Assembly: GCA_963169105.1 (NCBI GenBank)
Contig: OY720638.1
Coordinates: forward strand, 11,580,749 to 11,644,748
DNA: 64,000 nt
Origin: Ceriagrion tenellum
Taxonomy: Eukaryota > Arthropoda > Insecta > Odonata > Coenagrionidae
Reading direction: 5' to 3'
Part shown: piece after piece, positions 1 to 13,394 of the stretch
Numbering within the stretch: the first letter of the stretch is position 1
Layout: every line of letters begins with the position of its first letter
The notes under the pieces: generated by a model
Database searches by the model: none
Seen by the model: the letters and a program-made list of their open reading frames with translations, nothing else
Told to the model about the DNA's origin: nothing
Position numbers and translations under genes: made by a program

Positions 1-3000
1 TTCGGTAGCTTGAACGAGGTTTTTCCTCAGTCATTATGGATTAATCGATAATTATTTTGAAATTTGCAAGAAGTATCCAGGAAATATTGTAAATATTTTT
101 CACTATCAAATGCCAGGAAATATATAATCCTCTACGCGAAAGGAGATGGTAGGGCATGCTAGGGCTAATACTAAAAAATGAGGATAATAGCTACTAAATT
201 CCATAGCCTTCTTCCTAACCGATAACGAAAGAAGTGGATCGATTAGAAACAGCTGAGATAAGATAAACTTTTGAAATAATTGTTAGCTGGTTATAAAAAT
301 ACTTTTAATAAAGACGGCTAAAGATCTATTCCCAATCCTTAGATTGTATCGTGAGGAATAAACTATAATTCAACTCTTGGTATTGAATAAAAAAAATGCT
401 AACTTGAATTCCGCAAATTTTACCACACCATTGCATCCTGCTGGTAGGTTTCTGATGAGTCATAATGTATTAAAACTACTAACTTAACAGAGAGGTGAAG
501 TTAACAGTTTGTTTTAACCACATGTGACGTATCTTGTCTATGAACTGCCTTAAAAACATCAATATCGACAAAATACAAACATTTTAGGTGATGCACGTGA
601 TATAAAGGAATTAAGTCAATTGAACGTTCTATAACATCGAAGGAGGGAATACTGAATCGGTGAATGAGTTGGTGGTTGATTGTATCGCGTCTGAGAGTAG
701 CCTTTAGAGCTTTAAAGGCCGCATCCAAAGACATTTGCCCAGCGAAAGCAGTGAAACTCGCTCACACAACTCCCCCGATGAAAGTCCACTGCGCGGATGA
801 GATGACTACTAGTGTTTTGATTCAGACTGAGTGGAGTTACTAAGCTAACCCAATTTGCTTGAACATACTCCAGACATCAATGGAACATATCTCGTAGAAA
901 GGGACGGTCAAAAAAGAGAAAGTAAAGATAGCAGCCTACCGATATGCTAAACAATGCTAATTAGGGATGCACGTTCTAAAAAGCGTGGACGCATTCATTA
1001 ACGGAGAGGGAAAGAGCAATCTAATTACAATCTGTTGAATCATCCAAGCATGTAAAAGAAACAGCCTCTTTAGAACGGTTCCTAAAAGAGGGGTTTATGT
1101 AGGCTGATTGTTAATAGGAAAATTGGGTGGAATACAAATGACTTTTTCGACTTTCTTCGGCTCGAAGATGAAATAAGTTATTATTTTGCAATTCATCGGG
1201 TGAAGACAAATGAAATAGATGCTCATACTCTTTAAATATAAACTTTGAGGTACATAGCCGAAGATAATGAAATATTCACAAAAAACACTTGGTAAAACAA
1301 ATGGCAGAAGCCAAATATACTCGGAGTACCACTCAGATCAGAGGACAATAAATCCATACGGAGCGCAATACTACAAAGAAGAGCTGAATACTCACTAAAA
1401 CGCAATAAATTTGCTATTAGCACTGCAAGATATATATTCAAAGGAAATATTCTACATGGAAGGCCAATAGTGAAGTACATGGTTGAGTCCAGCTAAGAAA
1501 CATTTATAAAAGAAGAAATATCACCATGTTTTCGATGAACAGACAAGAAGCGGAGGCAAGCATCAGGAGATGAAAAACCAATGACGTCTATTCTTTGATT
1601 GTTTAGGTGGCAAAGTGATTTTTTTAAGAACCGGAATGATTCAATGAATTTTTCTTTGCAAATTGGCTGAGACAGACTGGTACTCGGGAGAGCGGCCTTT
1701 ATCATCTTGTTGCCCTCACCTCAAATTCTTAAAGCTAGGGGATTACGTATCATCCAAGACGATTTATAGTCATAATCGTAGACTGTGATAATATCTGGGA
1801 ATGGGTTAGCCGCAACATACAATACAATCCTTTGACAATAAATTTCTTTATAGATCATTCCTCTAACATCAGCTCTAAGTCTATTACCTCTGATTTTTAC
1901 TCAATCTATTTGAAGATGTCCTCAAAATTCAATAACTGATTGAAACTTTCGCGGACCATTGAATACGTAAAAAAATCTTTTGTGGATATATTTCCGCGTA
2001 TTTTTTTATTAATCCTAACGTTTCCCCTCCCCTGCTGGAGGCTTCATCAGAGTATCAATTTACCCAAAAATACCCAGGAAATAACCCAAAAAAGAATTTT
2101 TTACGTATCCCCAAAACTGACCAAAGTTCGAATTTTCATGGTCGGCGTTTAGTATTAAGTGGATCCAGTACTATACGTCAGCTTGTAAGGGAATTCATAA
2201 AATCACAAGCCTGCTTTGACCAACAAAGCGTGTGAAATTAAGTTCGATTGTTTTCCACAGTAATTTTTAAGAAATTGCGCCATAACATGTATATTAACTG
2301 TAACCGCACGTAATACTAAAACACTGTTAACTTTAAGGCTAAAGTTCTTAATGACCCAGGACCCAGTGCACTTCCCTTGCAATTGGCATAGAGGATCTGG
2401 GTGGCCACTGCTTTACACTAGCCACTGTGTTTGACTTATTGTGAAAGTAGAAGATGAAGTGTGTGAAATTCCTGTTCACCCTCACGAGTATGAATTATTT
2501 TTTTGAAAAAGGTAAAATACTCTTCTAATTTTGGAAACGATTTTGTCCTTAATCAACCGACACATACCGCAGTCGATACGATATTTAAGCAGATTCTTAG
2601 TAGCATTTACTAAGTACGATCTATTAGGTTACTGCTTTGACAATGCTGCTTTCTTGCCCTTTTGCTTGATAAGTACATACCTTTCTTACAGGGACAAGTA
2701 ATAGTTTTCTTTGGCTTACTTTCTCATTCGAGCGAGAGGCATTCAATTGCCAAGCGTCATTTACGAGAGACTGCGACGCTGAGTGGAGAGTATTATCTTT
2801 TTTAAGCCTCGCTGCATGTAAGCATCTGTGCATGCAATAAATATTTGCTAACAGCAATATCAGCCATATACATAGTTACTTGGCTCAAGAGCTCAGTTCT
2901 TACGCTGAATGAGTATCTGCTATCGGCGCGTTTTGGCTGGATCAAAGGAAGTGCATAAAGCTTTATCGAAAAAGCTAATGGAGCACCAAGATTGAGCACA

Positions 3001-5880
3001 TGGAAAAAATTTCGGGGTATCGGGTAACCTCATGGGGTAAGCGTCTGCCACACTCGTTTCGAGGTTTCTGGTTGATGAGTTGAAACTGATCATGCACAAA
3101 AACCAACGTTCAAATTGAGAGCAGAAACTTCGACTGATAAATGCATAGGAAATGAAACTATAATCGAGAACCCTATATAATATTGAGCGTAATTAAATGC
3201 ATATGGTATTTCATGTGCTGAATGTGTCCTGTCACATTCTTTTAGAAAACTCCAGGAAGCCAACATGCATTGATAATTGCTGCTAATGGTTAAATTGTCC
3301 AAGTATAAGTTAACTTGTATCATAATATTATAATCTTTTTACTTTGTTGAACAATTAGCTCGAAAAGCATGATGCCTTTCGAAATATGGTATATTTATCC
3401 ACGCAAACGGTAAAATTATTCATTGATATTTGAAACCGATTGCAGCTATAACAACAACGATTTAATGAAAGCAATAATAATGGATTGAGTCTAATTTTCA
3501 ATCGACGGTGTTAAAGCGATTTCCATCTCAGCTGTTGCAAGAGGCCAGAAAAATTATCAAGACTATCATTATGGCTTTTCACACATCTTGCTGATCTCCT
3601 CTGCCCGCGTTCCAACTCTTACCCTAATCCTACCGTTTGAGGATTCCGAACAATGACTTCGTATTTCAAGTCGAGTCTAACAAGGGCTAATTTCTCTTTT
3701 ATTTATAGCTAATTTCTCTGACTTTATCGTTGCACTTTCCAAGTACTCTTTTAACATATCCCAATGTACGATTAGCTTGACCAATTATTTCCCGAATATA
3801 TTAATCCACGAGAGGTTATTAGTTTGTGTTACTCCGAGGTATTTTACAGAATCTAATGTCTCTAATTGGGTTTAATGTCAGTAATAACAGTATTGATGGA
3901 AGAGAACTTGCGCCTTATAAAGAGCCGTGATCGCGATTCAGAATTATTTCCCATTTACCATTAACTAGCTATCTTATTTCAAGGCGGATTACAGATGGAA
4001 TTCATGACCTTTTGGTGCATTTCTTTGCGTCCGTATGCGTTACTGAGAACTGAGTAATCAACTTTTACAACACGCAGTGATATTGTTTTTGAACGCTGAA
4101 TGAAAGTACCTACAAGAAAAGGAAAACGCATGCTACTCTCACAGGCAAAGAAGCAGAAAGCAATAGTTCTCGGATTTCACCTCATCAGCGAAGACCTTTC
4201 CGATCAAATGTCATCAGTTCCCATCGTGCATGGGTTAACTAGCCGACTAAATTCAGTCTGATTTGAAACACGACTAAACTCGCGAGACTCTTTAAGGATC
4301 CCAAAACATTTCCCTGTTGCAATACAAGACTCCGTCAATACTAATCCATCCAAACTTGGAATGTATAGGAGAATAGGTTATGTATATGAATGTATAAGGA
4401 GATGAGATTTTCGATCCAGCTAAAAGTCTGTCAATATATCCACATGTAAGGCTCACACAAATTTAACCACCGTAGAAGCAGTAAGGAATCTTTGAAGAGG
4501 AATAGTTTCCATAAGGCTTAGGAATCGCATAATCTTTGTTGGTGCACATTCCCAACTTAGACTCCGTTGACTAGTAAGCGGATTCATGAGGAGTATAAGA
4601 ATGATTATGCTAAAAATTATTAATTATTGCTTGGTTGCCACGTGGAAAGAATAATTTTTAGTAATTTATCACATTCACCAGTGAATATACACAATGAACT
4701 GCTGTCGGAATATTACATACACGAGGGAATCAGAATGATCCTCGTAAAAAATGGAATGCATATTTTTAACCCAAAGTTTTTCACTAAGGATATGTAAAAA
4801 GGTATTTACATGATTATATAATTTTGCTTCTCTCAGGAAATGTGTTTACATATGCATGAAAAACCAACCTTCTGAATATAAGAACCGATAAAACCCTACG
4901 GAATATGGTTATAATCCTGAACTATTACCATTACCGTAAGTAGTCGAAGTATAGCCAAATATATGTAATAAATGATTTCAACGGTTGTCATCCAGCGTGA
5001 AAAAAATTGAAGGGTAAAATTTGCAAGAGAATGAGGTAGGCTATTAATTACCTCAACGAACATGCAAAAGATGCTGGTGTCCATTTCTATCAGCGCTTCA
5101 ATTACTGTTATTCCCTTAGAAAAGTTAAAATTACTGACTACATCTATGAAATTAATCTTATCTTGTATTACTTTTTGCTGATGAATATTTCACTTCTCGA
5201 AAGGATTTGAATATTCGAAAATAGCATTGGAGGTTATCCATGGATAATATATGATTTTAGACCTACATGAAGTCTTTTAAGAGCAAGTACAATCATCAAT
5301 CCTTAAAGTTCAAAATTTGAATCACACAAATAAGGCATTTTCCAATGCAAACCTAGAAAATAATTCTTGAAAAATTCAAAAATCGATTAAAAGATATTTT
5401 CAAGATTTTTAAAAACTTCTTTGGGTCTCTCACTCAGGCAAGTAATCTGTGTTTACTGACACGACACATGGAACCAAAAACTTATTTCTATAAAAAATAA
5501 TAGTCCTCTTCAGTTAATTATTTCCTCGTAATTTAAAAGTGAAAGTTGCCTCAAGCAAGTTCACTTAATCGAGTGATTGAAACATTTAGAAATCAGGTCC
5601 CTCCCTCAGTCATGAATACCGTTTCATGGATAGCTAACAGAGCGAGGGAGTGGATATGAATATCAGACAATTGGGAGGACGTAGAAATCAAGCGGAGCCG
5701 AGTATCCGAGAAAGGGAAGTCAACTATCCCATTTGGCGATCAAGGAGACCGCTCGATCCCTTTATAAAGCCCGAATATGCGTAAAACTCAGACTCTCATA
5801 GCTGAGGTCAACATTCATTCCCTAGCATTTCTGCAGGTTTCTGTGATTGGCAACAAAAAGAGACTTCTCATAGATGAATT
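1..5880. other. AT-rich non-coding DNA
   Basis: Only short, composition-driven ORFs occur (up to about 80 codons). Apart from the small inverted repeat at 4610-4661, no gene, RNA or element was recognised. Confidence 0.6.
4610..4661. repeat. 12-bp inverted repeat
   Basis: CTAAAAATTATT (4610-4621) and AATAATTTTTAG (4650-4661) are perfect inverted copies 28 bases apart. They may be chance in AT-rich DNA or the relic of a short MITE. Confidence 0.4.
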
Positions 5881-5887
5881 ATGAAGG

Positions 5888-5960
5888 ATTCGCCAAGATT
5901 TGAACCCTCAGACCATATTGGCCGCAGACGAACGCTCTTCCCTCATGGCTATTGCATCAA
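5888..5960 (-). repeat. tRNA-like SINE head
   Basis: On the minus strand, TAGCCATGAGGGAAG (A-box region, 5937-5951) is followed at tRNA-like spacing by GGTTCAAATCT (B box, 5896-5906). The flanks do not form a convincing acceptor stem, so a SINE or tRNA relic is more likely than a working tRNA gene. Confidence 0.5.
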
Positions 5961-8827
5961 TTAAGAGAATTCCGCGTCAAGCAGTTCTAACTATTCATCG
6001 AGAAAATGAAATTCCGACAATTCCTTGGAAAATAATATCAAATAATAATTCCAGGATTTTTGAAAATAGTTTTCAGAAAGTGCATTAGACATCCTGAATA
6101 TGCGAGGGACGATACTTAGGTTAAGGTATCGGATGTACTCAAAAAGATAACTTTTCTCCTCCTGGTAAGCATTCTCTTCTACCAAGTTTCCAGAATTTTT
6201 ACTTGAAAGTCACAGGATAATATGCCACAATATAAATGGTAATGAATTATATTCCTTGAAAGTAGTTTGAGGCGTATTAAAACGACATTCAGTCACAGCT
6301 ATTTCCTATACGCGGAAAAACTTTATATTGTGGGTGAATGTCATCTGAAGAATAAAAACATTGTGTATCCAAACTAATAATTATTTTATCATCTAGTTTC
6401 AATCGAGAAAAGTTTTCAAAGTGTTCAAAGTTCCAAAATATTATGTAAAGTATTATTACATAAATGACTACAACTTCGAGACCTCGACTGACGGCGGGGC
6501 GAAGCAAACTCATCACGCTTATAACTCCAAGGCGATCTCGCGGATGTGGACAAATGGTAATCCTGTTTATTTGCCCGCGTAAAATCGATTCCATTCACAC
6601 GGAGTTTGAAGATTCCCAGTCACAATAGGTGTTTCAGTGATGTCAAATTGTCGAAGGAAAAGTAATTTGAATTTGTTCCCGCGTACGCCGCATTCAGACG
6701 CCAATGATTTTTGTGTTAATATTTTCCGCCACTATATTGCAAGCATACACAACCTGGTCATGACTGAAACTTTCCATCTGGACCCGCATTCATTCTGGGT
6801 TATTGCAAATTCATTTCATTCTCCTTGATCCAAATTGGCCTCATCAAACAAGGCTGGTTGCTCTAATCTTTAATTTTTTCTAAGTAGGTAATACAATAAA
6901 GACCTACCTTTGCTGCGTATACCATTTCGGTATTAGTCGATAAGTCCACTGATGCTTTTTCCCTACTATGTTTCAGCAAATAAAACTGAGCTGGCCAACA
7001 AGAACAATCTACTACTAGTAAATTCTCCTTCCTTCTACATCCGCCAATAATCTCAAAAAATAAAATTAAAATTCCGTTTTATTCTGCGGCCTGTAGCAGT
7101 TATGCTGGCGCCTTATTGCACGGATAATTTGTAAGATTCCTTCAGTTGTACTACTTTGTATTTCTTACCGTGTCCTTCTAGTCCCTTTATAATTTATTTC
7201 TGAAACAAATATTTTTTTCCCTCCAGAAGTCACGCTAGCGCATTGCATGTGCCAGTACCAATATTGGGATATGTTAGGCATTTTTCTCTTAATTTGGCTT
7301 CGCTAATATTTTAATGAATATTAAAAACAGTATCGATTCATTGAGATGGTAATGGCTGAGAAAATGAAGAAACGACCTTTTGACAGGGATTAAATTACAC
7401 CTGGAATATCTCTCCTTCATTATTATTTAAGGTATTTTGAGTGTCTTCTGCATGCTTCCTATCGCATGAATTTTAAGCAATGGCATGTGAGCAAGGTGCA
7501 TAAAGATCTGAAATATTATTTTTCCTGAAAATTTGTTTCAATTTACTTATAAAAATATCGAATAGGAGGTGGGTAAACAGAACGAGCAGCAAAAAGCTGT
7601 GAGGAACTTATTTCAAAATGAGTTCAGAAATGAGATAGGATTGACTGTTGATGTGCCGAAGCAAGGGCTTGGGACAACCAACGATTGAAATACTGCAAGG
7701 CGCGTCTTTAATGCTCCACGGCTGTCAGCTAAAATAATCGGTAGGGATTTGATAACGGCATCTTAGCAGTTCGAAAATTTAAGCAATGGTAGGAGCAGGG
7801 ATCATGAAGGTCTGAAATTTGTCTTTAAAGTATATTTCAACTTAATTACAAAGAAGTCGAATAAGCGCAGGGTTAACAGTAAGAGCAGCTAAAAGTTGGA
7901 AAGGCCTAGAATGCCAAATGGCTTACCACTCTATGAAACAATCTGTAATGATTACTGATTGGCTTCAGCCGAGCTGTTTGCAGAATTATGTCTATGGTTC
8001 TACATGCCACATAGAGTCCATTAAGCTGCTGACTCATGGAGCCGACACAGCTAAAGAGGCAATTGCCGCTGGGGCAATTATTGCAGGAGGCATTAATCAA
8101 GGCATTAGACACATGGAGGTTTCGTATATATATTTCTAGGATAATTTCTAGACTGGCCACTAACGAGGATCATTTCTAAAGACTTATTTTTACTTCAGAT
8201 CCTTTTATTTTAAACGTTTAAGTGTAACCTCATTAGGAACAGTAGAGGATACCGATGGAAGTAAGGGGACTTCTTGTTGTGGATGGTAAGGAGGAAGGAG
8301 TAGTATATTCTCCGTGAGGTGGACTTCAATGACAGCCCACAAAAAGCAACTATGGGAAAGAAGGTAAATTAGGTCACAAAATTGATAGGCGGGAGGATGC
8401 TAATTTAATTTTCGAGGGATTCACAATCATCACAACCTTTAAATTTTGATAAATCGGCTATACGCTAGAGAGAAGAATGTTCAGCATCCACCTTAAATCC
8501 ATATGTATGGGCTCATCATATTTGTCTCAGAGAGGTGTCAAATAGTAGCATGTGGTTTCATTCTCTACTGTATAAAATAAAAATCGGGTAAATAAAGCTA
8601 ACTAACTCAGTTTCTACGTAGGAAATAATAATTTAATCTATGAAGGAGAGCATGCAAACACAATGTTAAGTTTTATTTCAATCTTCAACAAAACCAGTAA
8701 TGCAGTCTTTTGGCAACTCATTACCGTAAATGAACATGAGATTTCCCGTAGTTACTTGGTAACAATACCTGTAGAGATTCTTCTGAACACATTCATAATT
8801 TCAAGTCACCTATGCAAACACTATCGG
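5961..8827. other. AT-rich non-coding DNA
   Basis: There is an ORF of 101 codons on the minus strand at 6289-6594 and shorter ones. None shows domain structure or codon bias. Nothing else is recognised. Confidence 0.55.
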
Positions 8828-9015
8828 CCGTATTCATAGATTCTTTAGTAAGCTACAATCTGCTTAGTGGCGCACTTACTAGTCGCCACTTAACAACATG
8901 GTATTCATAGACAGCTACTAAACTTTGCATGGCCAAATATACTTCCATTTTAGTAGCTGATTCTTAAACTCTCTCGCACCTGGTTTAGAGGCGCTACTAA
9001 ATATGACGGTCTGTT
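8828..9015. repeat. Short-hairpin-rich putative DNA transposon end or MITE
   Basis: GTATTCATAGA occurs twice (8830-8840 and 8901-8911), 71 bases apart. Between and after are perfect short inverted repeats: AGTGGCG/CGCCACT, and CAGCTACTAAA/TTTAGTAGCTG near 8912-8964. A further GCGCTACTAAAT follows. No transposase was found, and the far terminus was not located. Confidence 0.35.
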
Positions 9016-9382
9016 ACAAGCAATCCATCTCGGGTGATAAACTGTAGCCATAACGGAGATTTTAGCCTCAATTGCGCCAGATGCAGCATTTAGTATTGCT
9101 GGTGGATCAAACTCAACATTTTAATTATTTGTTCGTAGTCTGCGACTCCGTGTCGTGGTACAGAGTTGTGCTTCATATGCATTTCATTTAACAAAAGAAA
9201 GAGTTTGTGAGGTGATTTCTAAGGTTTCGAGTGTAGGAAGGTGCATACCATCGTTTCGCTATTTCATCTCGTTAAATCAGTGCTATGCCGCAAAGCACAA
9301 TTAAGTGCATAAATACATATGTGTCTGATGGCTGATTTTCAGACAGCCGTCAGAAAAACAGTTCATTTATGCTCCACTAAAT

Positions 9383-9711
9383 TTGCCGTCTGCGGATGTT
9401 TGGTCTCTCACCCCTATCTACATAGGAAAGTATAAGGAGACTCCGATTCCACATCCCCCTGAACATATCCAAGATTCATCGATGCCGAGGCGTTGTCGAC
9501 CCCATACATGTCCAGGCGATGGATACCTCGAGAGAGAACCCGCGGAATGGCTCGCCGGATTTCCATGTCAGAAAGTCGCAGTTGCTTCAGCCGAGGAGAA
9601 TATTCCAGCCCTGAACACCCCGATTCGTTTCCCTTGGGCTGTGCAGCCCTGCCAACGACGCCAAATCATGCCTCGCGGACTGGATCTTTTATTGGCCTAA
9701 GTGTTCAGTGA
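9383..9711 (+). other. GC-rich open region, unrecognised
   Basis: Two overlapping plus frames stay open for 105 and 72 codons in a GC-enriched patch, rare for this part of the window. An acceptor-like tract (CACCCCTATCTACATAG) ends at about 9424. The products match nothing I recognise. It might be an exon of an unknown gene or part of a transposon. Confidence 0.2.
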
Positions 9712-11187
9712 ACTATGGGATACTCTTTACAAAGGACCTGACAGCTCTAAATACAATGATGGCGAAATGCTGCTGCACTTCTCAGTTTCTGGGGATAGCG
9801 ACTAATGGGAGCACTGAATACGATGACTCTATCAAAGGATCAACTGTGGATACGGGAATAGTGAGAAGCGAATTTGCAAGTAATTAACAAGCACCGACAA
9901 GTGCAACCTCATATCAATAGAATAAGCTCTTCTTGCGTATTAAGAATATTCTGACCTCCTGAGTCATAGTGGTTCTAAAGTATTTTAAATTTCATATATT
10001 TCTCCTCCCTCATGACCAACTTCGTTTATTTGCATAAAAATTTAGTAAAAACATTTTGAACTGCTTACACTAGGAAAACGTGAGCTATACTTGGGCCAAA
10101 TATAAGATAATTTGTGTATCTTAATACTCCAGTAAAGTTAATATTTACAGCGTTGTTGGTGAGACCTGTGGAGCATTGTACTGTTCCGCTAAATTGGAAA
10201 TTTTACGTATGATGTATAAATTATGCAGGAGATATCATGTCCTTCAGAGAAATGAAATACTCGTGATTTATTAGCAGGTAGCAAGATGCTCACGCTATCC
10301 GCTAGTGTTTTTCGAGTGGGGAGGATTTGTCACCTCGTCATAGCAGAGAAGCACCAACAGGCCCCATCCGGCAAATGGCTTAGGTGGAAAATAATACTAC
10401 ATCATGCAATTTTCGACTACAAGCACACAGAACCTCACAACTGGCTTCCGAGGTTGTTTAACACAATCGCCGACTATGTAAAGGGCACAGACTTTTGCAA
10501 CGCACAGTAGCAAGAAAATCAACTACTAATGCCGCAAGTTAAAAGGGTTGTGCCAGAAGACACGCGCTTAGCTGTAGCTTTTTACGGAGATATCGATTTT
10601 AAGCGAGAGATAACTACAGAATGCACTTAATGGAATAAAGTCATATTTGAATTTAAATAATTGGGGCATGGATTAAAATTTTTCTCCAAGTCCTTATCTC
10701 ACCTATATAGGTGGTTATGAAACTATATCTCTAAGGGCATCTACACCAACTTACTATATCGTTTAAATCCTAAATACCGCAAAAATGTCTTCAAGACATT
10801 TGACTTTGTCATTGCTAAGTATTGTATGCCGTGATATATACTTCTGGGGAAATGAATCAGGTATCGAAACGGTACCTCTATACCAGTAACGAGAAGTCAT
10901 GATTATGGACAATGCTTCAACGGATGCTAAATGCAAGAAACTATTATTAGTTATGAAAATTAGTTATTTTTATAAAGTCATAGTCAATTAGTCATTTATG
11001 TTAACATTGGATGTCATAATCATTCTCATAACAGCCTCAGCAAACATAATCTAGACGTGCTATCCTGCAATCTACAAGAATTAGTTTAAGCTAAGATATG
11101 ACGGAAGGCTGTGGTAACAAATTAGTTCGAATCTTCAGAACTTTTTACCGTCAAATTGAGACCATTCATGGCTACTTGAGAGGGAAT

Positions 11188-11302
11188 GGGACATTTCGGT
11201 GCGGTCACTTCGGTGACGCCGTTTTGGCGCCATCAGTTTCGGAGCATGAACGTTTCGGCACGGGGACGTTTCGGCCACGACCCTTTCGGCGAGAGACCGG
11301 TT
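11188..11302. repeat. TTTCGG short-motif cluster
   Basis: TTTCGG or a close variant recurs about seven times within 115 bp, alternating with GACG and GGCAC blocks (for example GACGTTTCGG). The patch is GC-rich against its surroundings. It looks like a degenerate minisatellite or the end of a transposon. Confidence 0.5.
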
Positions 11303-12019
11303 GAATATAGTTAAGTTACCGGTTGAGTTAAGGACGACGCTGCGATGCTACGCTTTTTTACGTAACTACTCGTTCTGCTTATACTTTTGCGGCTATTTTC
11401 GAATGCGCTTTGCTTCCCTACGTAACAACTCGTTCGAGAATTGCAGTCAAAGAAATACAAGCTTAAACCAGAAACCAAATTCATGCCATAATATTGTTTA
11501 AATAGCAATGCTGATCAGTGATTCTAAATATGCAGAGAAAAACTCCAAAAATAATCATACGGAATATGATAGGAAAAATTTTATCATTAATGAAAAGTTA
11601 CAAAACTGAAGTATTGATTCTAGTCTAAAGAGCAAGGGTGAAAATAAAATACAGAGAAATCAGCTCTTTCTCCCTTGCTATACCTCACTTGAAATACGCT
11701 GCTAGTATTTTGCATCATGATGAGGTAGGCTTAACAATCGAGTTTTAACGCGTACAGCGAAGATAGGTAAGAAACGCTAAAGGCCGTTATTTTTAATCTC
11801 GCTAATTAAGAACAGAGTAGCGTAAACTTTATACTGGTTTCGATATTCTTTTATTCAAATAGTTATGCATATGAATTGCAAAGCGTCAAATATTCTGAAA
11901 GACGGGGAATACATGAAAATCTCCTGATTCCAGCTCCGGACCAGCTTGGTACTCCGTTCAATTTCGGGAAGTTTCATTGCTTTCTTTTCATATACAATGA
12001 TATTGATACGCATGCCTTA

Positions 12020-12355
12020 CTTCTATCGACACAAGCTAATCAATATTTCCTCATTACCGTACATTCCTATCTGAGACCTGCAACCCAGGCCCTATTGTTA
12101 AGATTGTTAAGAGAAGCCTGACCCGATTAAGGATAAACCCAATGGGGCTGGGGCCCATTTTTACTCGTTGGGATGAAAGCCTGACGTTTAGGCCCAATTC
12201 GGCCCGACACACGCCCTCAGCCATAGGTCCGACTACATCGAAGCTCAGCCCTTGTTTACCATACTCCCGAACCCAGGCATTTGAACCAGAGAGAAATTCA
12301 GACGATTTCATTTTACTCCGCGAAATATTCCTCCCGCTTCCGTCTAAAGCTGACT
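12020..12355. repeat. GC-rich repeat patch, inverted partner of 13400-13640
   Basis: It contains ACCTGCAACCCAGGCC (12076-12091), CGGCCCGACAC and CGAAGCTCAGCCC, each found reverse-complemented at 13400-13640. An open plus frame crosses it but shows no known domain. Confidence 0.5.
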
Positions 12356-12739
12356 AATGGTTTGTCAAAATTGTGTTGGGTAGGGATCTTGAAGTTAATG
12401 ACTCATGAGTTCTCAAGATAATAGCATAATAACAGCGTAAAACCTTTCCTTATTGTATTCCCACTTTGAGAGGCAGATTGCTTCCTCAGGCGCTGATATT
12501 AAAAGAAGCCGGAACTGCCAAAGTTGGCAGCGCTAGCTAAAACACTATTGGTGATTCCAACAACTAGGAACTCTATTGAGAGAATTTTCATTTCCGTTGG
12601 TTATGTCCCACAATCTCGTCTTAGGCCAGATGTCGTCGATTCCATTTTTAATCTACACGCTGAATAATAAAATTCCTCATAATGAAGTTTTTCCTTTTAT
12701 AACGTAGGACACATAAAACATTCTCCTCCTTATTCGTTC

Positions 12740-12990
12740 ACTCTTCTGAAAGACTTGGTGGTCCTTTGCTCCCGGCCTCCATCACAGTATTTCCAATTTT
12801 TTTCAATTGATCGTCATACCAATGCTTTCGTGGTCTTCCTCTTTTTCTCCAACCGGATTCCCAAATTTGTGCATATCTTTACTACGCATTCTTCCTAAGA
12901 CATGTAATTCATCTTGATGTCGCTTTCGTCTCCATATCCACGTCTTGGAACATGTGTGCTGAATCTTGTTTGAAACCGTCTAGAGATTTA
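12740..12990 (-). mobile_element. Non-LTR retrotransposon C-terminal remnant
   Basis: On the minus strand, KRGRPRKHWYDDQLKKIGNT (about 12780-12850) matches the RGRPRKRW.DD motif at the C-terminus of many LINE pol proteins. It ends at a TGA soon after. The upstream sequence has similarity only in fragments. Confidence 0.5.
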
Positions 12991-13184
12991 AAATTTTACA
13001 ACGTCCAAATAATGTGAATTTCGATTGTAGAGATATTTTTCATCCATCGCAAACCTGCCAGAACTTCTGGGCTGTAAAATACTCAATTCAGTAAATCTGA
13101 AAAGAATTTAAATGAAAATAATATTCTATCTATACTTTTTGATCTTTCATTCAACTCCATTCACTTTACAACCCATAACTCGTA

Positions 13185-13260
13185 TCAGGAGTCTTCTTCA
13201 AGTTGCATTTTAATGGAACTACTCGTTTGAAATTTTATACTGGTTTCGACATAAGTAATC
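13185..13260 (-). repeat. PLE-type 3' end remnant
   Basis: The minus strand has GTCGAAACCAGTATAAAA (13237-13256) and, about 40 bases on, CTTGAAGAAGACTCCTGATA (13186-13205). Both strings resemble halves of the hammerhead-like region at arthropod PLE 3' ends. A related TTTATACTGGTTTCGA occurs at 11828-11843. Similarity is by recall only. Confidence 0.3.
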
Positions 13261-13394
13261 AGTATATTTTATATTATTGTTTATTGTTACGCGTTCCTGC
13301 TGCTAAATATTTGAGAGTCTTATTGTTGCTCATTTTTAAAGCTTATTCTAAGGGAATACAATAAAGATCTACATTATTTACGCTGTTACTGTGG

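Noticed and set aside
6289..6594. 101-codon minus ORF
   Set aside because: Composition and codon use look like the surrounding AT-rich DNA, and no similarity was recognised.
10286..10510. 74-codon plus ORF
   Set aside because: No recognisable domain, no splice or promoter context, and a length expected by chance.
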